Notes: generated by a model not told the origin, from the sequence alone. Shown: positions 10,428 through 21,151, counted from the stretch's first letter. The stretch: DNA of 64,000 nt from Notolepis coatsorum (GCA_963971535.1 OZ020591.1:20477790-20541789), one strand, 5' to 3'. A program made the numbers and translations.

Positions 10428-13400
10428 ATGGCATCCTTAGAAGGGAAAGGAGGGTTATATAAGGAAACTAGCTCCCCAGATGATGTCAAAGGCGTAGGAG
10501 AAGAGCATCATACAGAGGTAGACCTAGGGTTGGGAGAGTCTGAAAACCCACAGAAAGAAGTTAGTGAAGAGGAAAAAGGTCCCACTAATATCCCTGAGGA
10601 AGAGGATGACCTAACTGAAGGTCTCCGACGCTCCCACCGCACGCCGCGCCCAACAGAAAGGATGCGTGCGCACCAAGAGGACGAAGCACGAAAAATGGAG
10701 AAAAGACTGCTGTCCCTGTATGAAAAATGGAAGCGCGACATTTGCAAGGCAAGAGATGAGATGAAGACATACATGTCACAGGAGGAGCTCTGGACTCTCA
10801 TCGACAAACTAAATGGGTCTAAGATGGACATTTGTACGATGTATGTCGAAATCAGAGGTTCCGCCGCGCCTCACAATGACATAAGACGACGAGTGGATAC
10901 GTGCGAGACAGTAACCAATGAATTAGTCAACATCGCTCATGATAGAACCATAGGTTCAGAAGACGATTTCAATGTCCAACGGGAAAGGAGCCGACTTCAT
11001 GAACTGCGTCGCCATGACTACGCAAGGTCGGTCTATGGAGCTGCCTCTGACGTCTCTGCATTAACTCAGAGCAGCGGGTCTGCACAAGGCTCGTCTATAA
11101 TAACAACGAAGCGTGTGGAGGCAGCGGCTGAACTAGCCGAAAAGGAAGCCACCTATCAGATGATGCAAGTAGAGGAAAAACAAAGGGAAGTTATACGCGA
11201 ACTAGAGGAACAACAACGAAAGGCTCTGGAGGTACAACGGCGTGAGTTGGAGCGACTGCAGGCCAAGAAGGAAGTGTTCGCAGCCCAAGCCAAACTAAAG
11301 GTCTACGACGATCAGATCAGACATGAAGCTGCCGAACACATCAATGAAAGCGATGCAGAGACGAGGAACGCACCTGCTGCCACACTCTTTCCATCTCATG
11401 CTGCACCAACCTCTCATTCTGACATTGCTTCTCTCGCACAGGTCTTCCATGACAGCATAGCCTTGAGTAGGCTTCCTGCGCCAGAGCCATTCGTTTTCAA
11501 TGGTGATCCTATACAGTTCATCGAATGGAAAACAACGTTTACTTCACTCATCGACCAAAGAGCAACAACCCCAGCTGAAAAACTCTACTACCTGAAGAAG
11601 TACGTTGGTGGCCCAGCACGCCAGGCTCTAGAGGGCACGTTCTATCGTAACGACAAGGAAGCCTACAAAGACGCCTGGAATAAGCTGAATCATCGCTTTG
11701 GCCAGCCATTCGCCATTCAGAGATCATTCAGAGAGAAGCTATCCAACTGGCCGAGGATTCAGCCTAAGGATGCAGAGGGACTCAGGGATTTCTCTGATTT
11801 TCTCAACGCCTGTCGGGATGCCATTCCTCATGTCAAGGGTCTTGACATACTCAACGACTGTGAGGAGAACCGAAAGCTCATTTACAAACTGCCAGACTGG
11901 GCAGCCGCCCAGTGGAACCGTCAAGTCACAAAACGCTTGAATGAATGTCAAGAATTTCCAACTTTCGAGGACTTCACAAAATTCATATCAACTGAAGCGG
12001 AGATTGCCTGCAATCCAATCACGTCTTTCCAAGCTCTACACTCATCAGCCACTAGCGCCGATAAGGGAAATGTCAGAGACTCTAAGAGAAACAAAGCCAG
12101 CGTTCTTGCCACTCAAGCGAACACTGACAATGAGAACCGGAAGTTTAGGACTAATGCTCCATGCATTCAGTGTGAAGATGATGGACACCAGCTCCACGCA
12201 TGTGAAAGATTCACAGAGATGTCATTGGATGAGCGACGCAAATTCATAAAGGAGAAGAGACTATGCTATGGATGTCTAAAGCCAGGACACAATGCGAAAG
12301 ACTGTCGCCATCGTCACTCCTGTGACACCTGCAAGAGAAAACATCCTACAGCCCTCCACGATAACAACTATCAAAGAGAAGAAAGGCCTGCACCTGATAC
12401 AGAATCAGATCAAGACCCTGAGGCAAGATCCCTCAGTGTAGCAGTTGGAGGCTCATCCAGCACATCAATGATTCTACCAGTATGGGTTTCCTCCAAAAGT
12501 AACCCAACTGTGGAGAGACTTGTCTACGCTCTTCTCGACACTCAAAGCGATACTACATTTATCGACCAAGAGGTGAGTGACGGTCTTAATACAGACAAGC
12601 ATCCAGTTAAACTGAAGCTGACAACCATGAGCGGAAAGGACACAATCCTCACAAGTGAGAGAGTCTGCGGCCTTCGCGTAAGAGGATATAGCTCTGCCAC
12701 TCAAGTCGATCTTCCGGTGGCCTACACTAAGGACTGCATACCCGTAAACCGTGCACACATCCCCACTTGTAAGACGGCTAAGAAATGGAGTCATCTAGCA
12801 GGAATAGCAGACGAAATCCAAACACTAAAAGACTGCGAAGTTGGTCTGCTCATAGGTTATAACTGCTCGAGAGCCATGGCTCCAAGGCAAGTCATCCTCG
12901 GAGCAGATGAGGAACCATACGCTGTACGGACAGATCTAGGGTGGAGTATCGTGGGGCCCTCAGCTCAAAGCCAGGATTCGTTGAGCACCAGTCGCATGTG
13001 CCACAGAACCATAGTTAAAGAGCTACCCCCGGCCACACCGGCCGATGTTATCCGCATTCTAGAGTCAGACTTTAAGGACGGCAGTGAAGACGGAAAAACA
13101 GTGTCTCAAGATGACATCACGTTTCTGAAAATGATGGATGAAGGAATACGGAAAACCAAACAAGGCCATTATGAAATGCCCCTGCCCTTCAAACACAGAC
13201 CCAGCCTCCCCAACAATAAGAACTCAGCCCTGATACGCCTTAATCACCTTAAAAGGAAACTGCAGCGCGACGAAGGGTACAAGAAGAAATACGTCGAGTT
13301 CATGGAAGAGGTTATAGGAAAGGGAGACGCAGAACTAGTCGAAGATGATGGGAGAGAAGGCGAAACGTGGTACATTCCCCATCACGGCGTCTTTCAGCCA

Positions 13401-16382
13401 AACAAACCTGACAGACTTCGCATTGTGTTTGACTGCTCAGCAAAATACAAAGGAACAAGCCTCAATGACCACCTCCTTTCTGGGCCCGACATGTTGAACA
13501 ACTTGAGTGGAGTGCTCATCCGCTTTCGCCAGCACCCAGTTGCTCTGATGTGCGACGTTGAAAAAATGTTCCATCAATTTCACGTCCAGGAAGCTGATCG
13601 AGACTACTTGCGCTTTCTCTGGTGGAAGCAAGGAGACCTGAGCTCACCGCCCAGGGAGTTCCGCATGAAGGTGCATCTGTTCGGTGCGGCCTCCTCGCCA
13701 GGGTGTGCCAACTATGGACTAAAGCACTTAGCTAAGGAGAAGGCACACACTTACCCGCATGGATCGCGATTCGTCATGAGAAACTTTTACGTGGACGACG
13801 GGGTCACAAGTGTTGAAAACACTGAGAGTGCAATTCAGTTAGCCAAAGAAGCACGCAAACTTTGTGCCACAGGTGGCCTCCGTCTACATAAGTTTGTGTC
13901 AAACAACAGAGATGTCCTCGAGAGTATCCCGCTCTCTGAACGAGCAACCAACGTAAAGTGCATGCGCCTCACCTTTGACGAGCTGCCACTTGAAAGAGCT
14001 CTCGGGATTCAATGGGACACGGAGTCTGACAACTTATGTCTCAACGTCAACCTTAAAGAACAGCCTCCTACACGCCGCGGCATCCTGTCAACAGTAGCCT
14101 CCCTGTACGACCCCCTCGGGTTTGTGGCACCGGTCCTGCTCAAAGGGAAGATGATTCTCCAGGAGATGTGCAGGCGTGGAACAGGCTGGGACGACCCTCT
14201 CCTAGAGGAGCTTCGTCCAAAATGGGAGAAATGGAAAGCTGAACTAGTACAGTTGGAAAACGTCACCATATCTCGTACCTACTCACCTGCTGGATTTGGA
14301 AAAATCTCAAAGGTGGAGCTGCATCATTTCTCAGATGCCAGTACTAAAGGGTATGGTCAATGTTCGTACGTAAGACTTAAAAATGAGAAAGGAGATGTCC
14401 ACTGCGCCCTGGTTATCGGAAAAACGCGTGTCTCGCCGACCAAGGTCACGACTATTCCAAGATTGGAATTGACAGCCGCGGTTATTTCTGTGAAAATGAG
14501 CAGCCTGCTCAAAGAGGAATTTGGCTCTCCTGGTGCTGAGGAGTTCTTCTGGACTGATTCGAAAGTAGTCTTGGGATACATAAGAAATGAAGCAAGACGA
14601 TTCCACACCTTTGTCTCTAACCGTGTCCAACGGATTCATCTCAGCTCAGACCCCCAACAATGGAGATACGTCCCAACGAGTGACAACCCTGCTGACCATG
14701 CGTCCAGGGGCTTGACTCCCAGCGAGCTGCTGATATCCAACTGGTTCACTGGACCCAAGTTCTTGTGGAACAAAGAAATGGAGCTGCCGGCAGATGATGC
14801 TCCAGAACTAACTATTGGAGATCCAGAAGTCAGAAGTGCTTTCACACTTAGCACAACGACCAAGGAGCAAAGCACTATAGTTGATCACTTGTCTAAGTTT
14901 TCTTCTTGGTCACTCGCTACTCGAGCTATCGCACGCATTCAGAGACGCGCCCACAAGAATAGGTCTAGCGGCCTCAGCACTGTGGCAGAAAGAGAGGAAG
15001 CTGAATGCCACATAGTCAAGGGCCTGCAGAGATCAGTTTATCGCGAAGAGCTGACGCTGCTGAGCAAGGGCACTCCACTGCCATCTAACAATCCCCTGCA
15101 CTCTCTTGATGCTTACCTCGATGAAGATGGTATACTCAGGGTGGGAGGAAGACTGCGCAACTCCACTCTTCCTCACTTCGTCAAGCACCCGGCCATCATT
15201 CCTAAAGATCATCACATTACCGAAATGATAATCGCTCATCATCACGAAAGAACGAAGCATCAAGGCAAGGGTCTCACCATCAACGAAGTCCGGTCCAACG
15301 GCTATTGGATTCCAGGAATCAACAGAGCAGTAGCATCTTACATTCGAAAATGTGTGAGCTGTAGAAGGCTCAGGAAACCTACGGAAGAACAACGGATGGC
15401 CGATCTACCCCCGGAACGTTTAGAGCCATCTCCCCCCTTCTCCTTCTGCGGTATGGACTGCTTTGGCCCATTTCTTACAAAACAAGGAAGAAAGGAAAAT
15501 AAGAGATACGGCCTTCTCTTCACTTGCTTCAGCTCCCGTGCAATTCATATTGAGATGTTAGACGACATGTCTACAGATGCACTCATCAATGGCCTTCGAT
15601 CTTTCATTGCAATACGTGGATCTGTTCGTGAAATCAAGTCAGATTGTGGAACCAACTTTGTTGGAGCCAAGAATGAACTCAAGGAGGCTCTAAAGGAAGT
15701 AAACCCAGACCGGCTGGCCACATTCCTCGCCGAAAGGCAATGCGACTTCAGCATGAACACTCCCCACTCTAGTCATGTGGGAGGTGTGTGGGAGAGACAG
15801 ATTAGAACAGTGAGAAGCGTCCTACGGTCTACACTGGCTCTGTCCTCCGGAAGACTCAATGATGCCTCTCTACGGGCCTTTCTCTATGAAGCTATGGCAA
15901 TCGTCAACAGTCGCCCACTGACTGTTACCAACCTCAACGATCCTCTGAGTCCTGAGCCTCTCACGCCAAATCATCTGCTGACCATGAAGTCTGCCAAAGC
16001 TCTACCTCCTCCAGGGGATTTCAGCAGAGAGGATATTTATGGCAAGAAAAGATGGCGTCATGTCCAGTATTTAGCAGAACAGTTCTGGAGCAGATGGAAA
16101 AAAGAGTACCTCGCCAACATCGCTCTTAGACAGCGCTGGCACACCCCAAGAAGAAATCTCAAAGTCGGTGACATTGTCATGGAGAAGTCTTGTGATTTGC
16201 CTCGTAATGAGTGGAAATTATCTAAGGTTGTCGAGACGGTGACGGACAAGGATGGGCTTGTTAGAAGAGTGAGGATTCGAATTGGAGACCAGAAGATGGG
16301 AAACAATGGACCACGTACTGGAAAACCTTCCACTGTCGACCGACCAGTACAGAAGCTGATCTTGCTTCTTCCGACCATTTAA
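10428..16382 (+). CDS. BEL/Pao Gag-Pol polyprotein, intact
   Basis: A single 1984-residue frame. In order, with rough residues: acidic and charged N-terminus with a coiled-coil-like region (230-300); Gag core of DUF1759 type from about 350 (PEPFVFNGDPIQFIEWK); zinc knuckles at about 578 (CIQCEDDGHQLHAC) and 612 (CYGCLKPGHNAKDC); protease with LLDTQSDTTFID at about 702; reverse transcriptase with RIVFDCSAKYKGTSLND near 1000 and the catalytic YVDD near 1120; RNase H-like HHFSDAS near 1300; integrase with an HHCC zinc site near 1604-1645, then the acidic triad in MDCFGPF (1674), KSDCGTNF (1737) and GGVWERQ (1787); DUF5641 near 1890. All catalytic motifs are present. It would package, copy and integrate the element's RNA. 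The start is the first ATG with a good upstream leader. Confidence 0.95.
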   Translation: MASLEGKGGLYKETSSPDDVKGVGEEHHTEVDLGLGESENPQKEVSEEEKGPTNIPEEEDDLTEGLRRSHRTPRPTERMRAHQEDEARKMEKRLLSLYEKWKRDICKARDEMKTYMSQEELWTLIDKLNGSKMDICTMYVEIRGSAAPHNDIRRRVDTCETVTNELVNIAHDRTIGSEDDFNVQRERSRLHELRRHDYARSVYGAASDVSALTQSSGSAQGSSIITTKRVEAAAELAEKEATYQMMQVEEKQREVIRELEEQQRKALEVQRRELERLQAKKEVFAAQAKLKVYDDQIRHEAAEHINESDAETRNAPAATLFPSHAAPTSHSDIASLAQVFHDSIALSRLPAPEPFVFNGDPIQFIEWKTTFTSLIDQRATTPAEKLYYLKKYVGGPARQALEGTFYRNDKEAYKDAWNKLNHRFGQPFAIQRSFREKLSNWPRIQPKDAEGLRDFSDFLNACRDAIPHVKGLDILNDCEENRKLIYKLPDWAAAQWNRQVTKRLNECQEFPTFEDFTKFISTEAEIACNPITSFQALHSSATSADKGNVRDSKRNKASVLATQANTDNENRKFRTNAPCIQCEDDGHQLHACERFTEMSLDERRKFIKEKRLCYGCLKPGHNAKDCRHRHSCDTCKRKHPTALHDNNYQREERPAPDTESDQDPEARSLSVAVGGSSSTSMILPVWVSSKSNPTVERLVYALLDTQSDTTFIDQEVSDGLNTDKHPVKLKLTTMSGKDTILTSERVCGLRVRGYSSATQVDLPVAYTKDCIPVNRAHIPTCKTAKKWSHLAGIADEIQTLKDCEVGLLIGYNCSRAMAPRQVILGADEEPYAVRTDLGWSIVGPSAQSQDSLSTSRMCHRTIVKELPPATPADVIRILESDFKDGSEDGKTVSQDDITFLKMMDEGIRKTKQGHYEMPLPFKHRPSLPNNKNSALIRLNHLKRKLQRDEGYKKKYVEFMEEVIGKGDAELVEDDGREGETWYIPHHGVFQPNKPDRLRIVFDCSAKYKGTSLNDHLLSGPDMLNNLSGVLIRFRQHPVALMCDVEKMFHQFHVQEADRDYLRFLWWKQGDLSSPPREFRMKVHLFGAASSPGCANYGLKHLAKEKAHTYPHGSRFVMRNFYVDDGVTSVENTESAIQLAKEARKLCATGGLRLHKFVSNNRDVLESIPLSERATNVKCMRLTFDELPLERALGIQWDTESDNLCLNVNLKEQPPTRRGILSTVASLYDPLGFVAPVLLKGKMILQEMCRRGTGWDDPLLEELRPKWEKWKAELVQLENVTISRTYSPAGFGKISKVELHHFSDASTKGYGQCSYVRLKNEKGDVHCALVIGKTRVSPTKVTTIPRLELTAAVISVKMSSLLKEEFGSPGAEEFFWTDSKVVLGYIRNEARRFHTFVSNRVQRIHLSSDPQQWRYVPTSDNPADHASRGLTPSELLISNWFTGPKFLWNKEMELPADDAPELTIGDPEVRSAFTLSTTTKEQSTIVDHLSKFSSWSLATRAIARIQRRAHKNRSSGLSTVAEREEAECHIVKGLQRSVYREELTLLSKGTPLPSNNPLHSLDAYLDEDGILRVGGRLRNSTLPHFVKHPAIIPKDHHITEMIIAHHHERTKHQGKGLTINEVRSNGYWIPGINRAVASYIRKCVSCRRLRKPTEEQRMADLPPERLEPSPPFSFCGMDCFGPFLTKQGRKENKRYGLLFTCFSSRAIHIEMLDDMSTDALINGLRSFIAIRGSVREIKSDCGTNFVGAKNELKEALKEVNPDRLATFLAERQCDFSMNTPHSSHVGGVWERQIRTVRSVLRSTLALSSGRLNDASLRAFLYEAMAIVNSRPLTVTNLNDPLSPEPLTPNHLLTMKSAKALPPPGDFSREDIYGKKRWRHVQYLAEQFWSRWKKEYLANIALRQRWHTPRRNLKVGDIVMEKSCDLPRNEWKLSKVVETVTDKDGLVRRVRIRIGDQKMGNNGPRTGKPSTVDRPVQKLILLLPTI

Positions 16383-16665
16383 ACCTACAGCTATATAGTC
16401 TTATTTTACAGTATATCAAGTCTAACACTCTAACCTCTCGAACAATCAGAAGTCATATAGAATTAGCGGCAGTGGCTAGTCCGTAATGAACTAGAATGGA
16501 GAAGTAAGATGACTCCTTCCATCCACTAGTCTGGGGGTCCACCTTGGGCAAGTGGTAGCACGCCCTAAGCCTCCCTACCTGGGGACACAGGCCAACTAGG
16601 TTATTCCTTATTATGGAATCAGTCGGATTTACAGTGTGATATAAATCACTCCTGATTGGTGGGAG
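16383..16665 (+). other. 3' untranslated part of BEL element B with short polypurine tract
   Basis: Lies between the Gag-Pol stop and the right LTR. GGTGGGAG immediately before the LTR (16658-16665) is a candidate polypurine primer for plus-strand synthesis. Confidence 0.6.
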
Positions 16666-17436
16666 TGTAAACGACCCTCTAGGTAGCGTCATTCAGTTTG
16701 TGTGTGATAGGGAACCTTTATTTTGAAGCACCGCCAAACCGGAAGTAGCTACCGGAAGCAGATGCCGCGAGCATGGGCTCTGCTTGACGGTCCAAATGAA
16801 CGTTATACACACGGCTACAAGGAAACAGAGTTCTCCGTGAATATCTTCTTTATTCTTTTGTTATATGGAAATGGTCTACAAGGTAACTGCTGTGCACTTT
16901 CTATGGTTTTAATGTTGGTTTGAATTCACTTTTGTTTGTGTTTTGACAACTTAAAGTTATTCCTGCTACTGTGAAAATACGTTGTTTTTAGCTAACTTGG
17001 TCATTGCAAATTGTTAGCTTGTCTACACATTTAATAAGGTCCAGAGTACCAGCATTTTAAGAGTTTTTGTTTGATTGTAGATCTGGAAAAGAAGACTTTC
17101 ATGTGGGTTATGGTTAAGCCCCTGTTGGAGAGAGAGAGGACAAGGTACTGGGATATCTATTTGTCCTATTTATTGATATGGGCTGGTTACTTTATATTTG
17201 TATTCATTTAATGTATTGGCTATGTCACTTTATTGGAAGCCATGTGTGTCAAGTGTCATGTTAGCTTATGGAACAATGTGAATGTGGCACTAATGTATAT
17301 GATGTATATATATCTGAGTATCTTTTCTTTTGTCTTTCTCTGTCATTTCACTTCAGCTCTTACGTTGTGAATTGAAATAAACATTCATGAAACACCAGTA
17401 AAGGAGTCCATCCATCACTCTCCCAGGGATGCTACA
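16666..17436 (+). repeat. 3' LTR of BEL element B
   Basis: 771 bp, no difference seen from the left LTR by eye. The poly(A) signal AATAAA is at 17376-17381. Confidence 0.95.
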
Positions 17437-18089
17437 AGACCCGACTGGGGTGGACGCTCCAGGGCCCCCTCTACGGACCTGCCAGCCAACCAACGTCCAC
17501 ACGCTGCCTTTACACAAAGGTGAGCGACACAGGCCACTCTCTCGTACAGCCCGTTGAGAGGCTATGGACATTAGACGCGATGCCTGTGAGAGAACCGTGG
17601 GCTCAAGAAGAGGGAGTTCCGAACTCCACCCCCCTCAGCTACGCTCCAAGCGACGTAGCTGACCTCGAACCCAGCACCCCAAACTACCTCTTGATGGGAC
17701 GGCCGGACCCGGCCCCTCCTCAGACGGTGTACAGACAAGACGACAGGAACGGACGGAGGATGTGGAGACACAACCAAGCACAGATCGACCAGTCTTGGGC
17801 CCGCTTCCTCCTACGCTACCTACCATCCCTTCCCGCCCGTCAGAAATGGGTAAAGGACAGGGACAACCTGAAGGTGGACACAGTCGTCATGATAATAGAC
17901 CAGTCACTACCCCGAGCTACGTGGCCGGCCGGCCGCGTGAGCAGAGTGATTACTGGTGCCGATGGGAAGGTCAGAGCGGCAGAAGTCATAGTCCAAGGGC
18001 GGACTTACACCCGACCTGTGGCGAAGCTGATAGAGTTGCCGGAGCTCCCTGACTCCCCTGATGACGACCATGACCCACTGACTTTGTAG
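17437..18089 (+). pseudogene. BEL element A pol remnant: protease end fused to integrase tail
   Basis: The frame continues from the left side of element B as TRLGWTLQGPLYGPAS and VERLWTLDAMPVRE, which in BEL elements leads into the reverse transcriptase. Within about 40 bases (near 17595-17630) it jumps to LSYAPSDVADLEP and TPNYLLMGRPD, the end of integrase, followed by the DUF5641 region (RMWRHNQAQIDQSWARF, then DTVVMIIDQSLPRATW and GRVSRVI). The whole reverse transcriptase, RNase H and integrase core, of the order of a thousand codons, is deleted with the frame kept. The stop is at 18087-18089. Confidence 0.8.
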
Positions 18090-18171
18090 ATTGCCCTACT
18101 CCTCACAACAAGTATGGAGCAATTAATCTGTCTCCCTTAACTAATTAGGTGCGGACTAATTAGGAGGCGGC
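18090..18171 (+). promoter_or_regulatory. 3' UTR and polypurine tract of BEL element A
   Basis: AGGAGGCGGC directly precedes the right LTR and is a candidate plus-strand primer. Confidence 0.55.
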
Positions 18172-19451
18172 TGTTGTGAAGGGCCAGATTGAAGCTGAGA
18201 GTCTACGTTTTGTTGTTTTGTATAACTTGTGTATTGTTTATATATATAAGCTATGTCCCTTTGGGCCTGCGTTTGAATCATAGTAATATTCGCTTTCCTC
18301 ATTGGATAATGCCCTTGACGTTCTTGGCGCCAGGCAACGCGCCCCTGAAGTCAGGTTCAAAGGCGAGTCTGGGCATGTTGGAACATGCCTGGTGCCGGCG
18401 CATTGATTCGAGACGAGAGCTGAGGCTTGGCACTAGAAAGCCACTTAAGTATATATATCATGGAAGGCGCAGCAGCAGTAGTGTGATTCTAATGTAGTGT
18501 GAAGCAGTTCGTCTAAACAGAGTGTTGTGAACCTAACGTGCGAAGTGAATAGTAAAGTGTCAGAGTTAATGCAGTAACGTCAAGTTCGACTTAGCTTAAT
18601 GTGAAGTAAAGAGTCGTCATTTAGTGTGAATCGTGTTACAGCAGTTTGTTCGTGTGCGGCATTACCAAGTAGTTCATTCGTTTAGTAACTAGTGTAAAAC
18701 CTTAGCAAGTGTGCGTGGACTTAGTAATTAGTGCCAGTACACGAGGAGGGCCTAGTCGTGGAACTACTGGACATGTGCATATTGGAACCTACTGCGGCGA
18801 TTGCAGAACCAGTATTGGTTGGATTATAGTGATTGTGGAACGTACTACCGTGAAGAAGAGCCTTGTTAATACCCACTGTCGTTTGGATTTAACCACCTTG
18901 AAGATCTTACCTCGGGCTAGCTTCGAGGACCGAAGCTAGCTGGCTATTGTCATTGCTATCGAGCAATTGGATTACAGCTATTGCTTTGCTGCTGAGCATT
19001 TGGATTATAAGGACTGGATTCCGTACGAGAACCCCTTTCTTCAAGTGAACAGACTGAGTATCCGAACATTCTTCTTGCCTCCAGAGCTTACATCTCTGGG
19101 AGGATACCCCCTGTCTCCAGCGGTACCATCGTTTGCCCACTATAGTGCCATCCTACGCCAGGCGGCGTTTAGTCTAGTATCCCAGCTTAGGAATTATTCA
19201 TTCCAACTGACTTTGCTACTTACTGACTTTATTCATATTCTTCGCCATACAAGCGCGACCATTAATTCCCATTCTGTACAATTACTGCATAATAATAAAT
19301 ACTATAAATGATATTTCTTTGTCACCGTGCCGTCTTATTCTGAGTGTCTGTATAACTGTACTTTCTGGCAAGTAATAATCATAATAATTAGCAGTGGTTT
19401 AATCTATCACAATCTTTAATACAGTCAGGGTTTTGTAACCCCTCAGTTACA
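18172..19451 (+). repeat. 3' LTR of BEL element A
   Basis: 1280 bp with the same ends as the left LTR. It carries a 24-base segment near 19073-19100 that the left copy lacks. AATAAA lies near the 3' end as in the left copy. Confidence 0.9.
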
Positions 19452-19456
19452 CTATC

Positions 19457-19906
19457 AAAACCAATTGCTTTTAGCTTGTCAATCAGAATGGTGTGATTGA
19501 CAGTGTCGAAGGCCTTTTGTAGGTCCAGCATGATTATGCCGCAGTATTTGCCCGCGTCCACCTCTTGTTTGATGTGGTCGTTCAAATAGAGAAGGCATGT
19601 GTACTTTTCGACCTGTTCGTATACTATTTTTTCCATGACTTTCGAGATGGATGTAAGGATAGAAACAGGGCGGTAGTTGCCTGGGTCTAATTTGCTGCCC
19701 TTTTTGTGCAGGGGTGTTACTCTTGCAATTTTGAAGTCCTTGGGGACGTGTCCCTGTTTTATGGAGAGGTTTATTATGTGTGTGATGACTGGGGTGATGG
19801 CGGCTGCTGAGTCTCTGAGGAATTTGGAGGGGATGTTGTCATGGCCAGTGGCCTTGTTCGGTTGGAGGGCGCTCAGTTTTTTGAGTACCTCATCTGTAGT
19901 TACCAT
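19457..19906 (-). pseudogene. LINE reverse transcriptase, N-terminal half (copy 1)
   Basis: Reads LKKLSALQPNKATGHDNIPS, then RVTPLHKKGSKLDPGNYRPVS and MLDLQKAFDTVNHTIL, the classical early blocks of LINE reverse transcriptase. The frame runs directly into the right LTR of element A. The missing continuation is at 4928 and below on the same strand. Confidence 0.85.
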
Positions 19907-20329
19907 TTCCAGTTTGAAGTCGTCTTTGTGGACGCCTAGGTTCTTGTAGTATGCTACTATGTGTTCTACCCCATAATGCCCTGAGTGGGAGGGTAGTTTG
20001 TTTACCAGTGTTGTGGCTATGTTTGTGAAGAAAGTGTTTAAGTAATTGGCTACATCCAGCTTGTCTGTGATGAGCGTGTTGTCCGTCTTTATGTTTATGT
20101 TTGAGAACCTGGTTTTACGTTTTTTACTGCAGCCTAGTTGATTATTGAGTAATTTCCAAAGTTCACATGGTTTATTTTTGTTTTCCTCAGTTTTGTCATT
20201 GATGACATTTTTTTAGCAGTTTTGATCATGGAGTTTACGTCATTTCTTAGTCTGTTTCTTTGTAGTTTGAGTTCAGTCATGTGGGCTTGGAGTGCACTGC
20301 TCGTGCTTTTGGTAAGCTTTGACTGACTT
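19907..20329 (-). pseudogene. LINE endonuclease-RT linker, frameshifted
   Basis: Continues the same LINE between its endonuclease and reverse transcriptase parts. Frame breaks, including one at the T run near 20205-20212, prevent a continuous reading. Confidence 0.6.
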
Positions 20330-20830
20330 TTACGAATCAGAGCATTTTTTGTCTCTGGCTTTCATAGCGGTCAGTATTTCAGTGTGCATCCACGGCTCCG
20401 CACGATTTTTTACCCTGGTGGTTCTTAGGGGGGCCATGTTGTTTAGTATTGTTGAAAATTTGGTTTTGAAGCCAAGCCATGTTTTTTCAGCCAGTGTACC
20501 ATTGAGCTCATCTGACCAGTCCAGGCTATTCAGTTCAAGGTTAAAGGCCTCGCTAGAGTAGGTTTTGAGGTCTCTAGATGTGACTGTTTTGTGACAGCCA
20601 GCCTTTTGCTTTAGCTTTTTGCGGGTACAGAATATCATATAATGATCACTTAACCCGCATGCTATAACCCCTTTATTGGAGATCTTGGACTTGTCAGAGG
20701 TCAGGATGAGGTCAATGGTAGTCTGAGTTGATTCACATACCCTTGTGGGTTGGGTGATTAGCTGGCTGAGACCGTGCATATCACAAAACCTACTGAAGGA
20801 CTTGAAAACGGGTGCTGCTTTACGTATTGA
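20330..20830 (-). pseudogene. LINE apurinic-type endonuclease, C-terminal part
   Basis: Contains QLITQPTRV, TTIDLILTSD and GLSDHYMIF; the SDH motif is a catalytic block of LINE endonucleases, which nick the target. The N-terminal half is absent, so this LINE copy is 5' truncated near 20830. Confidence 0.8.
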
Positions 20831-20839
20831 TTCCTTAAC

Positions 20840-21150
20840 TTTACAAGTTACAAGTAGATGTACAAGTTACAAATGTACAAGTAGATTACCATTTAGATTA
20901 TGGTTGAATAAACATTGATGTCTAACATTGATTCAATATAAAATCAACTAAAATGTGCATGTAGATTACCATTTAGATGATGGTTGAATCAACATTGATA
21001 TAGTATCAGTTATGGTTGACACCTAACATTGATTCAACATGTAAGTCATAGACAACGATTTGTATAATTTCGATGTCAGGCTTCAACATAGATTCAATAT
21101 TTCTGCCTAACCCTATTTCAACGTTGATTCACTCATTTTTTGCTATCTGG
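20840..21150. repeat. Degenerate tandem repeats around TTGAATCAACATTGAT
   Basis: The phrase GATTACCATTTAGAT-ATGGTTGAAT and the motif TTGATTCAACAT recur at 20884, 20957 and downstream to about 21130. The unit is near 70 bases and imperfect. No protein is encoded. Confidence 0.6.
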
Positions 21151-21151
21151 G

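Larger units (their letters stand above)
9267..17436 (+). mobile_element. Full-length BEL/Pao LTR retrotransposon B, probably recently active
   Basis: An 8170-bp element with two 771-bp LTRs (9267-10037 and 16666-17436) that look identical when read line by line, TGT...ACA ends and an exact 5-bp duplication. It holds one uninterrupted Gag-Pol frame of 1984 codons with all expected BEL domains. It sits inside the protease region of element A. Identical LTRs imply a recent insertion. Confidence 0.95.
4934..19451 (+). mobile_element. BEL/Pao-like LTR retrotransposon A (non-autonomous, hosts element B)
   Basis: LTRs of 1262 bp (4934-6195) and 1280 bp (18172-19451) with TGT...ACA ends and a 5-bp duplication bound an interior with Gag, zinc knuckles, a protease start and an integrase-tail domain of BEL type. 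The reverse transcriptase, RNase H and integrase core are missing, so it would need another element's enzymes. The interior is split by element B at 9267-17436. By eye the LTRs differ at roughly nine single bases and two short indels, so A is older than B. Confidence 0.9.
3795..20830 (-). mobile_element. Non-LTR retrotransposon (LINE), copy 1, split by BEL element A
   Basis: The LINE reads on the minus strand: endonuclease end at 20779-20330, first half of reverse transcriptase at 19906-19457, then after a 14.5-kb insertion the second half at 4928-3870 and a short 3' UTR. The two halves meet at the 5-bp duplication CTATC that flanks the insertion (4929-4933 and 19452-19456). Two other copies of the second half lie at 21.5-22.5 and 24.4-25.1 kb. 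The protein type is of the CR1/L2/Jockey-like group; I cannot give the exact clade. Frameshifts, for example near 20210, show it is dead. Confidence 0.85.
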
